A DNA stretch of 8,085 bases from Sedimentisphaerales bacterium (GCA_030640865.1 DAOWIP010000513.1:1-8085), one strand, 5' to 3'; counted from the first letter of the stretch, positions 1-5,874 are shown. Made by a program: numbers and translations. Notes: generated from the letters alone by a model not told the origin.

Positions 1-1
1 G

Positions 2-322
2 AACCGGTTAGAAGAGGCTGAGCCGTTGATGCGGCGCGCACTGGCAATCGATGAAGACTCCTCCGGCGACGACCCTCCGAATGTCGCCACAGACCTCAAC
101 AATCTGGCGCAATTGTTTCAGGTTACGAACCGGCTGAAAGAAGCTGAGCCGTTGATGGAAAGGCATTTGGTAATTTTTCTCCGGTTCACCCGCCGAACCG
201 GTCATCCGCACCCGCATCTGAAAGCTGCGATCAACAACTATGGAACCCTGCTTATGCAGATGGGGGAGAGTGAAGAGCAAGTCGCTGCTCGACTGAAGAG
301 ACTGGACCCGGAAATATTTTAG
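2..322 (+). CDS. TPR-repeat protein, C-terminal part (5' end outside window)
   Basis: The reading frame is open from the first complete codon at position 2 to a TAG at 320-322, so this is the last 106 residues of a longer protein. It shows tetratricopeptide helices of the kinesin-light-chain type: NRLEEAEPLMRRALAI is followed 42 residues later by NRLKEAEPLMERHLVI, with the linking stretch NVATDLNNLAQLFQ between them. The 42-residue period is typical of KLC-like TPRs, which mediate protein-protein contacts. The tail (GHPHPHLKAAINNYGTLLMQMG, then a charged end) resembles the usual end of these arrays. The DNA itself repeats: 1-31 and 127-157 match at 27 of 31 bases. The N-terminal part, which would reveal any effector or NTPase domain, is not visible, so the overall role is unknown. 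No terminator hairpin is apparent just after the stop. Confidence 0.85.
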   Translation, partial: NRLEEAEPLMRRALAIDEDSSGDDPPNVATDLNNLAQLFQVTNRLKEAEPLMERHLVIFLRFTRRTGHPHPHLKAAINNYGTLLMQMGESEEQVAARLKRLDPEIF

Positions 323-398
323 TGGTGAGAAAGTGGGAAGAGATGGAACACGGATGACACGGATGCAACGGATTGGACAGATAAGAAAAGAAGAAATG

Positions 399-446
399 AA
401 CATCCAACATTCAACGCTCAACATCCAACGTCGAATCGAAGAAATA
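399..446. repeat. Intergenic repeat unit, copy 1
   Basis: This 48-bp unit is rich in CAACRTTCAACG-type words and ends in CGAAGAAATA. It matches 510-557 at about 42 of 48 positions, and its 3' end is related to 667-686. The preceding bases (about 349-375) hold short ACGGAT direct repeats. The unit is followed by more of the same style of sequence (GTTGAATATCGAATGCAGG) up to about 500. I see no gene between 323 and 869: short open frames there are translations of the repeat and have no credible domain. Confidence 0.6.
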
Positions 447-509
447 GAATACAGAAAGAGTTGAATATCGAATGCAGGAAGAGTTGAACGTCGGACATGG
501 AAAGAGTTA

Positions 510-602
510 AACGTCCAACATTCAACGTTCAACGCTCAACGTCGAATCAAAGAAATATCGAATGCAGAAAAGAAGAACGCGTGGGCCAAAGGCCCACCCT
601 AC
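510..602. repeat. Intergenic repeat unit, copy 2, with terminal hairpin (uninterrupted)
   Basis: This second copy of the unit seen at 399-446 continues through TCGAATGCAGAAAAGAAG into a GTAG-type hairpin at 581-602. Its second half (538-602) aligns with 667-686 joined to 804-849, that is, with copy 3 once an inserted element and one target duplication are removed. It therefore serves as the natural uninterrupted version of the repeat. Confidence 0.65.
581..602 (-). repeat. GTAG-headed REP-like hairpin A
   Basis: GTGGGCC (581-587), loop AAA, GGCCCAC (591-597) form a perfect 7-bp stem. CTAC at 599-602 reads GTAG on the minus strand, so on that strand the element has the GTAG-then-palindrome form known for REP sequences associated with RAYT (TnpA-REP) proteins. 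No T-run follows it on either strand, so it is not a canonical Rho-independent terminator. Confidence 0.65.
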
Positions 603-686
603 AAGATAATGAGGAATTAAGAAATCAGAATGAAGAATCAATGACGAATAACGAATGTGAACATCGAACATCGAATTAAAGAAATA

Positions 687-795
687 GTAACATTTTAGCC
701 ATATGAAACAAACAGCAGGAAACCGCCTGCGGCGGAAGCTATTTTATGCTGGATTCTCGCCTTCGCGGGAATGACACACTTGGCTAAAGTGTTAC
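687..795. mobile_element. 109-bp MITE-like element with 15-bp terminal inverted repeats and 8-bp target duplication
   Basis: The left end GTAACATTTTAGCCA (687-701) and right end TGGCTAAAGTGTTAC (781-795) are inverted repeats matching at 14 of 15 positions. The octamer AAGAAATA occurs immediately outside both ends (679-686 and 796-803). Removing the element and one octamer restores a sequence that aligns with the intact repeat copy at 538-602. The interior has no coding capacity but holds two hairpins, CCGCC-TGC-GGCGG (723-735) and a larger one at 753-772. A GTAA terminus with an 8-bp duplication resembles the IS66 family from general knowledge, but other families also make 8-bp duplications, so the mobilising transposase is unknown. 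Confidence 0.75.
753..772. repeat. Internal hairpin resembling the ATTCCC-N8-GGGAAT repeat
   Basis: ATTCTCGC (753-760), loop CTTC, GCGGGAAT (765-772) form an 8-bp stem with one T-G wobble. The pattern is one base away from the ATTCCC-N8-GGGAAT form known as dRS3 in Neisseria and similar to 'CCCGCCTTCGCGGG' repeats spread through many bacterial genomes. It sits inside the MITE-like element, so it may be cargo or an older insertion target. Confidence 0.55.
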
Positions 796-827
796 AAGAA
801 ATATTGAATGCAGAAAGAGAAGGATGC

Positions 828-849
828 GTGGGGTAAGGCCCCACCCTAC
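828..849 (-). repeat. GTAG-headed REP-like hairpin B, upstream of hldD
   Basis: GTGGGG (828-833) and CCCCAC (839-844) pair around loop TAAGG. CTAC at 846-849 gives GTAG on the minus strand. It is the terminal hairpin of repeat copy 3 and ends 20 bp before the hldD start, so it would lie in or next to the hldD leader. The stem differs in sequence from hairpin A while remaining paired, which suggests compensatory change. Confidence 0.6.
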
Positions 850-858
850 ATTTGTTAC

Positions 859-863
859 AGGAG
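859..863 (+). promoter_or_regulatory. Ribosome binding site deciding the hldD start
   Basis: AGGAG lies six bases before the ATG at 870. An in-frame TTG at 852 is also possible but would place this Shine-Dalgarno inside the coding region, and the ATG matches the usual MI(I/V)VTGGAGFIG start of the family. Confidence 0.75.
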
Positions 864-869
864 ACAGAC

Positions 870-1868
870 ATGATAGTAGTAACCGGTGGAGCGGGTTTTA
901 TCGGCAGCGGGCTGGTGTGGGGGTTGAATCAGCGGAATATAAAAGATATTCTGGTGGTCGATGAGCTTGATAAAACCGAGAAATGGAAAAACCTTCTTAA
1001 TCTGCAATTCAGCGACTATCTGGATAAAGATGATTTCCTTGAACTGATAAAAAAAGGGGAGTTTGACAAAACAGTAGAGGGTATTTTGCATATGGGGGCG
1101 TGCAGCAGTACGACGGAAACCGATACACGTTATCTTATGGAGAATAATTACGAGTACAGCAAGCGCCTGGCGATGTGGTGCGACGACCGGAAAAAACGCT
1201 TCGTTTATGCCTCCAGCGCAGCGACTTATGGGGACGGAAGTAATGGATTTTCCGATGAGCATAAGGGTCTGGAAGGCTTACGGCCGCTGAACGGATACGG
1301 ATTTTCCAAATACCTGTTCGATGTCTGGGCCAGGCATAATAAACTGCTGAAGAAAATTGCCGGACTGAAGTATTTCAACGTGTTTGGCCCGAACGAATAT
1401 CACAAAGATGATATGCGGAGCGTAGTGCATAAGGCGTTCGGGCAGATTCAGACCGAGGGGAAGGTACGGCTGTTCAGGTCGCATCGGCCGGATTATGAAG
1501 ACGGACAGCAAAAGCGGGATTTTGTTTATGTCAGGGACGCGGTAGCGGCAACGCTGGCAATCTATGAGAATAAAAAGGCCAACGGGATATTTAACATAGG
1601 CACAGGTAAGGCGCGGAGCTTTTACGACCTTGTAACAGCGGTTTTTGTGGCGATGGAGAAAGAACCGCAAATCGAGTTTATTGACATGCCCGAAGCCATC
1701 CGGGACAAATATCAGTATTTCACGCAGGCCGAGGTGGAAAAGCTGCGGGCGGTATGGCCGAAAGAGGGACATTCGCTGGAGGATGCCGTTGCCGACTATG
1801 TGCGGAACTATCTGCTAAAGGATGATCCATATTTAAATCAGCAACCACCCGCAGAGACGGTTTTGTAG
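870..1868 (+). CDS. hldD: ADP-L-glycero-D-manno-heptose 6-epimerase
   Basis: This 332-residue cytoplasmic extended-SDR enzyme epimerises ADP-D-glycero-D-manno-heptose at C6 to the L,D form, the last step before heptose enters the LPS inner core. The N-terminus carries the Rossmann loop GGAGFIG (residues 6-12). Further family blocks are HMGACSSTTETD (74-85), FVYASSAATYG (111-121), the Y143-x3-K147 catalytic pair in YGFSKYLFD, LKYFNVFGPNEYHKDDM (166-182) with K179, RDFVYVRD (216-223), FNIGTG (241-246) and YQYFTQA (281-287). S116, Y143, K147 and K179 align with the residues proposed as catalytic in the E. coli enzyme (310 residues). The extra length here is mostly a short insertion near 205-214 and a longer C-terminal tail. 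No other heptose gene (hldE, gmhA, gmhB) is in the window. The TAG stop lies within the GTAG head of a REP-like hairpin. Confidence 0.96.
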   Translation: MIVVTGGAGFIGSGLVWGLNQRNIKDILVVDELDKTEKWKNLLNLQFSDYLDKDDFLELIKKGEFDKTVEGILHMGACSSTTETDTRYLMENNYEYSKRLAMWCDDRKKRFVYASSAATYGDGSNGFSDEHKGLEGLRPLNGYGFSKYLFDVWARHNKLLKKIAGLKYFNVFGPNEYHKDDMRSVVHKAFGQIQTEGKVRLFRSHRPDYEDGQQKRDFVYVRDAVAATLAIYENKKANGIFNIGTGKARSFYDLVTAVFVAMEKEPQIEFIDMPEAIRDKYQYFTQAEVEKLRAVWPKEGHSLEDAVADYVRNYLLKDDPYLNQQPPAETVL

Positions 1869-1885
1869 GATGGGCTTCAGCCCAT
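1865..1885 (+). repeat. GTAG-headed REP-like hairpin C, overlapping the hldD stop
   Basis: GTAG (1865-1868) is followed by ATGGGCT (1870-1876), TC, and AGCCCAT (1879-1885), a 7-bp inverted repeat. The last three bases of GTAG are the hldD stop codon. The block 1870-1890 is repeated exactly at 4331-4351. No T-run follows, so termination by this hairpin is possible but not supported. Confidence 0.65.
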
Positions 1886-1978
1886 GCTGTCTGCTGTTCA
1901 CGGCGATGGCGACTTTCTATTATTCGTCATTGGGGCTCCTATGTTAAAAGTCTCCTCCAAAGTTTATAAAAAATTACG

Positions 1979-2074
1979 CTAACTATCTGCTAATACGAAG
2001 TTTGGGAAATCTTCAAACACCCAGTCATTTTTCAGGGTGTTATAAATTATGCCCAGCAACTTCCGGGCAGTATA
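1979..2074 (-). pseudogene. Possible transposase C-terminal relic
   Basis: On the minus strand this stretch reads YTARKLLGIIYNTLKNDW followed by VFEDFPNFVLADS and a TAG stop at 1981-1979. The ARKLL-x-IIY-x-TLK pattern reminds me of the end of IS110-type or related transposases, but this is recognition from memory without a search. Upstream in the same frame the translation no longer looks transposase-like, so at most a fragment remains. The plus-strand ORF at 2093-2332 lies just beyond it and may have been cut by the same event. The surrounding stretch 1869-2092 otherwise holds hairpin C and no recognisable gene. Confidence 0.3.
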
Positions 2075-2092
2075 CCCGAAAATCTCAAAGAG

Positions 2093-2332
2093 TTGGACAT
2101 AGGGGCCTATGAGTTTATTGCCAAACGGGACATGGCAGGCTTTTTGAACTACTGCCGGGAGAAAAGCAACCATATCTGCGGTAACATACCAATTGCGATA
2201 TTGCTTGGTATGCTCCCCGCCGACGTGAGCGTCAATATGATACAATATGACACTTCCGGAAAAATTACGGGTGATTTTATCAATTCGGTAAGTTACCTCT
2301 CCGCCGCCTTTACCGGCGACTGGAGCAACTGA
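2093..2332 (+). CDS. Hypothetical short ORF, possibly a 5'-truncated gene
   Basis: Seventy-nine residues follow a TTG start at 2093. The frame is open back to a TAA at 1991, giving up to 112 residues, but there is no ATG before 2132 and no convincing Shine-Dalgarno at the TTG. The translation looks protein-like: an amphipathic stretch (AYEFIAKRDMAGFLNYCREK), a hydrophobic segment (NIPIAILLGMLPADVSV), then a polar end closing GDWSN. I do not recognise a family. The TGA ends 27 bp before the uup ATG, so the two could share a transcript. The lack of a normal start, together with a transposase-like relic immediately upstream on the other strand, suggests a gene remnant. The opposite strand is also open in register here, so the coding strand is not certain. 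Confidence 0.35.
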   Translation: MDIGAYEFIAKRDMAGFLNYCREKSNHICGNIPIAILLGMLPADVSVNMIQYDTSGKITGDFINSVSYLSAAFTGDWSN

Positions 2333-2359
2333 ACGGTTACAAAAAGGTATATAGTATAA

Positions 2360-4270
2360 ATGTCATTGATAAGTTTGCAGGATGTTGCTGTGGGTTATGG
2401 TGGCCCGCCTTTGTTGGTGGATGCCAATTTACAGATTGAGCGCGGAGAACGAATTTGCCTGTTGGGCCGAAACGGGGTCGGCAAATCGACACTTCTCAGG
2501 CTTATAGAAGGTCTTATTCATCATGAATCCGGCGAAGTTGTTCGCCAACAAAACATTATTATTACGAGTGTCCCGCAGCAGGTACCTCAGGGACTGGACG
2601 GCACGGTATTCGAGCAGGTTGCCGGCGGACTTGGGGCAAAGGGACAACTGCTCGCCGAATACCATAAGGTCGCTCATGATCTGACGAATGAAAGTTCCAA
2701 AACGCTCCTCAGGCGGCTGGATCAACTACAACAATCTTTGGACATTGACGGTGGCTGGGACAGTAACCGTGAGGTTGAAACGATCATTACTAAAATGGGG
2801 CTGGACCCTGACGCGAATTTCGCCGAATTATCTGCCGGGCTTAAACGAAGAGTGTTGTTTAGCCGGTCTTTGGCCGGCAGACCCGATATTCTGTTGTTGG
2901 ACGAACCGACAAACCATCTTGATATATCGGCTATCGATTGGCTCGAAGATTTTTTGCCGAAATTTGACGGCACGCTTATTTTTGTAACTCACGACCGAAT
3001 GTTTCTTAAAAAGATCGCCACAAGGATTATTGAAATAGATCGTACCAGGCTGACCAGTTGGTCATGCAACTATGAAACATATCTGACGAGAAAACAGCAG
3101 GTAATTGACGCTCAGCTCAGACAGAACAATCTGTTTGACAAAAAACTTGCCCAGGAGGAGGTATGGATACGCAAGGGCGTTAAAGCTCGAAGAGTGCGTA
3201 ATGAGGGTCGCGTGCGTGCTCTTAAGGAGATGCGCAGAGAACGCAAAGAGCGTCTTCAGCAAGTCGGTACCGTAAAAATGCAGGCTCAGGACGCGCAGCG
3301 GTCCGGGCGAATTGTCATCAAGGTAAATTCCATGAATTTCGGTTATGTGGACGACAGTTATATTATAAAGGATTTTTCCACGATTATCGAACGTGGTGAC
3401 AAGATCGGTTTTCTTGGCCCGAACGGAATTGGTAAGACAACGCTTATGAAGCTTCTTTTGGGCCGATTGCAACCGCAATCCGGCCGGATCAAGCATGGTA
3501 CAAATCTGGAAATCGCCTATTTTGACCAGCTTCATTCAACTTTGGACGAGCAAAAAACCGTGCAGGAAAATATCATCGACGGAAGTGATACCTTGAAAAT
3601 CAATGGCCGACCTCGCAATATCATTGGTTACCTGCGTGATTTCCTGTTCACGCCTGCTATAGCGAGAACGCCTGTATGGCGTATTTCCGGTGGAGAAAAA
3701 AATCGTTTGCTGCTTGCCAAAATGTTCGCTCAGCCGTCGAATGTCCTGTTATTGGATGAGCCGACCAATGACCTTGACATTGAGACCCTTGACTTGCTCG
3801 AAGATTTGCTGCTGGACTATAGTGGAACGGTTCTGATCATCACTCACGACCGGGCGTTTCTGAATAATGTGGTAACCAGCACGTTTGTTTTTGAGGGCGG
3901 TGGAATAGTAAAGGAATATGCGGGAGGTTATGACGATTGGCTGTGTCAGCGAAAGCCTCGACAAAAAGACGATAATGCCGGCGATAATAATTTACGAAAG
4001 ACTGCTAAAAAAGTTCGGAGGCAAAAAACCCTGACAGATAAGCCGCCACGTTTGACCTACAAGGAAAAGCTGGAACTCGAAAAACTGCCTCGACAAATTG
4101 AACTGCTGGAGAGCCGATTGTCTCAGATGCACGAAAAAATGATGGAGCCTGAATTTTATAAGGGGCCGGGTGAAATAATTGCGAAGCTGAAAGCCGAATC
4201 ACAGGAAATTGACGAGCAGCTAACCGCCGCCTATTCTCGTTGGGAGGAACTTGTAGAAATCGAAAATTAG
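2360..4270 (+). CDS. uup: ABC-F family ATPase Uup
   Basis: This soluble protein of 636 residues has two ABC ATPase domains and no membrane segment, very close in length and layout to E. coli Uup (635). Uup is a ribosome-associated ABC-F ATPase, and its loss raises precise excision of transposons in E. coli. Domain 1 has Walker A GRNGVGKST (36-44), signature LSAGL (157-161), Walker B with ILLLDEPTNHLD (177-188) and H211. The ABC-F linker follows (about 245-310; KLAQEEVWIRKGVKARRVRNEG), long, basic and helical, the part that reaches toward the P-site tRNA in ABC-F proteins. Domain 2 has GPNGIGKTT (353-361), ISGGE (442-446), LLLDEPTNDLD (463-473) and H497. A charged linker leads to a C-terminal coiled coil (about 565-634), which in Uup binds DNA. 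Signature 1 is degenerate (LSAGL for LSGGQ). The start has only a weak AAGG about 12 bases upstream. Confidence 0.94.
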   Translation: MSLISLQDVAVGYGGPPLLVDANLQIERGERICLLGRNGVGKSTLLRLIEGLIHHESGEVVRQQNIIITSVPQQVPQGLDGTVFEQVAGGLGAKGQLLAEYHKVAHDLTNESSKTLLRRLDQLQQSLDIDGGWDSNREVETIITKMGLDPDANFAELSAGLKRRVLFSRSLAGRPDILLLDEPTNHLDISAIDWLEDFLPKFDGTLIFVTHDRMFLKKIATRIIEIDRTRLTSWSCNYETYLTRKQQVIDAQLRQNNLFDKKLAQEEVWIRKGVKARRVRNEGRVRALKEMRRERKERLQQVGTVKMQAQDAQRSGRIVIKVNSMNFGYVDDSYIIKDFSTIIERGDKIGFLGPNGIGKTTLMKLLLGRLQPQSGRIKHGTNLEIAYFDQLHSTLDEQKTVQENIIDGSDTLKINGRPRNIIGYLRDFLFTPAIARTPVWRISGGEKNRLLLAKMFAQPSNVLLLDEPTNDLDIETLDLLEDLLLDYSGTVLIITHDRAFLNNVVTSTFVFEGGGIVKEYAGGYDDWLCQRKPRQKDDNAGDNNLRKTAKKVRRQKTLTDKPPRLTYKEKLELEKLPRQIELLESRLSQMHEKMMEPEFYKGPGEIIAKLKAESQEIDEQLTAAYSRWEELVEIEN

Positions 4271-4290
4271 CAGGCGTAGCCCAGGCGAAA

Positions 4291-4309
4291 GTAGCCCGGG
4301 CCATGCCCG
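4291..4309 (+). repeat. GTAG-headed REP-like hairpin D after uup
   Basis: GTAG (4291-4294) precedes CGGGC (4297-4301), loop CAT, GCCCG (4305-4309). A second GTAGCCC occurs 15 bp upstream (4276-4282), so the head is duplicated. The element begins 21 bp after the uup stop codon. Confidence 0.55.
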
Positions 4310-4330
4310 CCATTTTGCTGATAAAGCAGA

Positions 4331-4351
4331 ATGGGCTTCAGCCCATGCTGT
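4331..4351 (+). repeat. REP-like hairpin E, exact core copy of hairpin C
   Basis: ATGGGCT, TC, AGCCCAT (4331-4346) and the five following bases are identical to 1870-1890. The head is GCAG (4326-4329) in place of GTAG, so this copy may be degenerate. It lies in the same orientation as hairpin C, and the two bracket the relic ORF and uup. Confidence 0.6.
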
Positions 4352-4362
4352 TATACTGCAAC

Positions 4363-4379
4363 CGCCGGCTCTGCCGGCG
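4363..4379. repeat. Perfect GC-rich hairpin
   Basis: CGCCGGC (4363-4369), loop TCT, GCCGGCG (4373-4379) form a 7-bp perfect stem. No U-tract follows on either strand. It lies between convergent genes, so it may contribute to transcript ends or be another short dispersed repeat. Confidence 0.55.
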
Positions 4380-4390
4380 ATAAATCGAAA

Positions 4391-4488
4391 GGCAACCTCT
4401 AAAAATTCAATATTATTGATATAAAGTCGCGTTTATGCGTTATTACGCGGGGCACAGGCCCGCCCTACTGATGTTTTTAGAGGTTGCC
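4391..4488. mobile_element. 98-bp element with perfect 15-bp inverted ends (MITE-like or large cruciform)
   Basis: GGCAACCTCTAAAAA (4391-4405) and TTTTTAGAGGTTGCC (4474-4488) are perfect inverted repeats around 68 bp. The interior has the palindrome TCAATATTATTGA (4407-4419) and a GTAG-type hairpin near its right end, and no ORF. Only AAA is shared directly outside the ends, which in an A-rich context is too little to call a target duplication. A bidirectional transcript end between the convergent uup and aminotransferase genes is an alternative reading. Confidence 0.5.
4447..4468 (-). repeat. GTAG-headed REP-like hairpin F
   Basis: GCGGG (4447-4451) pairs with CCCGC (4459-4463) around a 7-base loop. 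CTAC at 4465-4468 is GTAG on the minus strand. It lies wholly inside the inverted-repeat element at 4391-4488. Confidence 0.5.
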
Positions 4489-4513
4489 AAAAAGCATTGC
4501 TGATGGTTGCCGA

Positions 4514-5866
4514 TTATGCCAGTTTATCCCGGTTCTCATAGACTTTCAGGATAGCGTTGGCGATGTCGTCCATGTCGCTTTTTGTTCCGAGCAGAAATTT
4601 TTGACTGAACCATATCGCTTCCTGACAGAGTTGATCATTATCAGGAAGGTGATTTTCTTCGCGATATTTTTTCAGTCTTTTCTTCGAGAAAAGTCTCTTA
4701 TAACCTTTGGAGCTTAAGGCGTCTTCAATTAAGCCGTCCTTGTTCTGTGGGCCATAACCCGGGCCGCACCCGACACCCTCCGCAGCCATCGCTGAGCGGA
4801 ATCTAACTCGTGGAATGTTGTTGAAATACTCCTTCTTATATCGAAACGCATAGAGATGGTATGCGGATCGGGTGGCTCCGGGAGCTAATTTGCAGGGGAT
4901 AACACCGGGAATGTCTTTGATTCTCGAAGTCAGATAAAGGGCGTTCTCCAGGCGAGTGTCAGCGTCCCTCTGGATACGCTTCATTTGAGACATAAGTATA
5001 ACCGCCTGGAATTCCTGCATTCTGTAGTTAGTGCCCCGAAGTGGATTTTTGCCGGTTGCCTTTACGCTGCCATGGGGGCGGCCGCAGTTGTGAAAGGTAT
5101 AACAGCGGTCTATGATTTCCTCGTTATTACCCACGATCGCGCCGCCTTCGCCGGCAGGGAGATTCTTGGAGTTCTGGAAACTGAAACAACCCAGATCGCT
5201 CAGCGTACCGCATTTTTTGTGATTGTATTCCGCCAGCCATGCCTGGCATGCGTCTTCTATCACCAACAGGTTATGTTTTTTGGCGATAGCGTTTATGCGG
5301 TCCATGTCGGCCGGCTGACCCATAATGTGAACCGGTATAATCGCCCTGGTTCTCTTGGTGATTCTTTCTTCGATTTTGTCGGGGTTCATCGTGAAAGTTT
5401 CCTGGTCGGTATCGACAAAAACCGGCAGTGCCTTGCTCTGGAAAACCACATTGAAGGTGGCAATGAAGGTATAAGGCGCAACAAGAACCTCATCTCCGGC
5501 ATCTATGCCCAGAGTGTGCATGGCAACAAGCAGGGCCGTGGTGCCACTGGCGGTGGCGAGACATCGCTTTGCGCCCATAAGTTCGGCATACTTTTTCTCG
5601 AATTCTGTAACCTTTGTCCCCCAGCCCCGAAACCATTTTCCACTACGCAGGACAGAAAGGATGTCTCCTTCGGCGGATTGGTCCCAGATGGGCCACTCTG
5701 ACCAGGGCTTGGTTCTTACCGGCTGACCGCCAAGCATGGCTAACTTTCCTGCCTTTTTACTGACATTGCCATAGGCCGGGACCGCTCCGGAAGCAACCGC
5801 GGCCGCAATGGCGCCTGATGATGCCGTTGTGATAAATTGACGTCTGGTTAAGCTGTTTTTATCCAT
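4514..5866 (-). CDS. DegT/DnrJ/EryC1/StrS-family PLP aminotransferase with Tat signal
   Basis: This 450-residue fold-type I PLP enzyme belongs to the sugar aminotransferase/AHBA-synthase-like family. The N-terminus MDKNSLTRRQFITTASSG has a twin-arginine motif (TRRQF, residues 7-11) and a weakly hydrophobic Ala-rich stretch ending near VPA (29-31), so export in folded form by Tat is predicted. Catalytic landmarks are SGTT (108-111), PVHIMGQPADMD (178-189), IEDACQAW (203-210) with D205 expected to contact the PLP ring nitrogen, and NSKNLPAGEGG with K234 as the expected Schiff-base lysine. The leader and C-terminal loops make it longer than cytoplasmic relatives (usually about 370-400). The substrate cannot be read from sequence. 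An upstream ATG at 5917 would bury the Tat motif; the ATG at 5866 has AGGAG eight bases upstream. It lies downstream of the HEAT gene on the same strand. Confidence 0.9.
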   Translation of the reverse strand: MDKNSLTRRQFITTASSGAIAAAVASGAVPAYGNVSKKAGKLAMLGGQPVRTKPWSEWPIWDQSAEGDILSVLRSGKWFRGWGTKVTEFEKKYAELMGAKRCLATASGTTALLVAMHTLGIDAGDEVLVAPYTFIATFNVVFQSKALPVFVDTDQETFTMNPDKIEERITKRTRAIIPVHIMGQPADMDRINAIAKKHNLLVIEDACQAWLAEYNHKKCGTLSDLGCFSFQNSKNLPAGEGGAIVGNNEEIIDRCYTFHNCGRPHGSVKATGKNPLRGTNYRMQEFQAVILMSQMKRIQRDADTRLENALYLTSRIKDIPGVIPCKLAPGATRSAYHLYAFRYKKEYFNNIPRVRFRSAMAAEGVGCGPGYGPQNKDGLIEDALSSKGYKRLFSKKRLKKYREENHLPDNDQLCQEAIWFSQKFLLGTKSDMDDIANAILKVYENRDKLA

Positions 5867-5874
5867 TTTTTTTA

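Larger units (their letters stand above)
667..849. repeat. Intergenic repeat unit, copy 3, split by an insertion
   Basis: Bases 667-686 match 538-557 at 18 of 20 positions. After the insertion and its duplicated target, 804-849 resume the match to 558-602, including GAATGCAGAAA and the hairpin with its CTAC end. The repeat was evidently continuous before the insertion described at 687-795. Confidence 0.65.

Noticed and set aside
8..532. 174-codon minus-strand ORF (NVECW- and RRST-rich)
   Set aside because: It is antisense to the TPR gene and then reads through the CAACGTTC-type repeats; the peptide is a translation of repeat DNA.
497..679. 60-codon plus-strand ORF FNVQRSTSNQRNIECRK
   Set aside because: It lies entirely within the intergenic repeat array, with no domain or ribosome binding site.
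330..850. CRISPR array
   Set aside because: Repeat copies are diverged, unequally spaced and lack unique uniform spacers; no cas gene is nearby.
1865..1890. Rho-independent terminator after hldD
   Set aside because: The hairpin has no following T-run and fits the dispersed GTAG hairpin family better.
1884..1982. 32-codon ORF after hldD (MLSAVHGDGDF...)
   Set aside because: Too short, starts inside hairpin C, has no ribosome binding site; better read as sequence past the hldD stop.
2096..2116. DIGAYEF, resembling the end motif of secreted beta-helix proteins
   Set aside because: The residues before and after do not look like a beta-helix protein, so seven residues are probably coincidence.
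4985..5701. 238-codon plus-strand ORF
   Set aside because: It is antisense to the aminotransferase gene, whose catalytic motifs are unmistakable on the minus strand.
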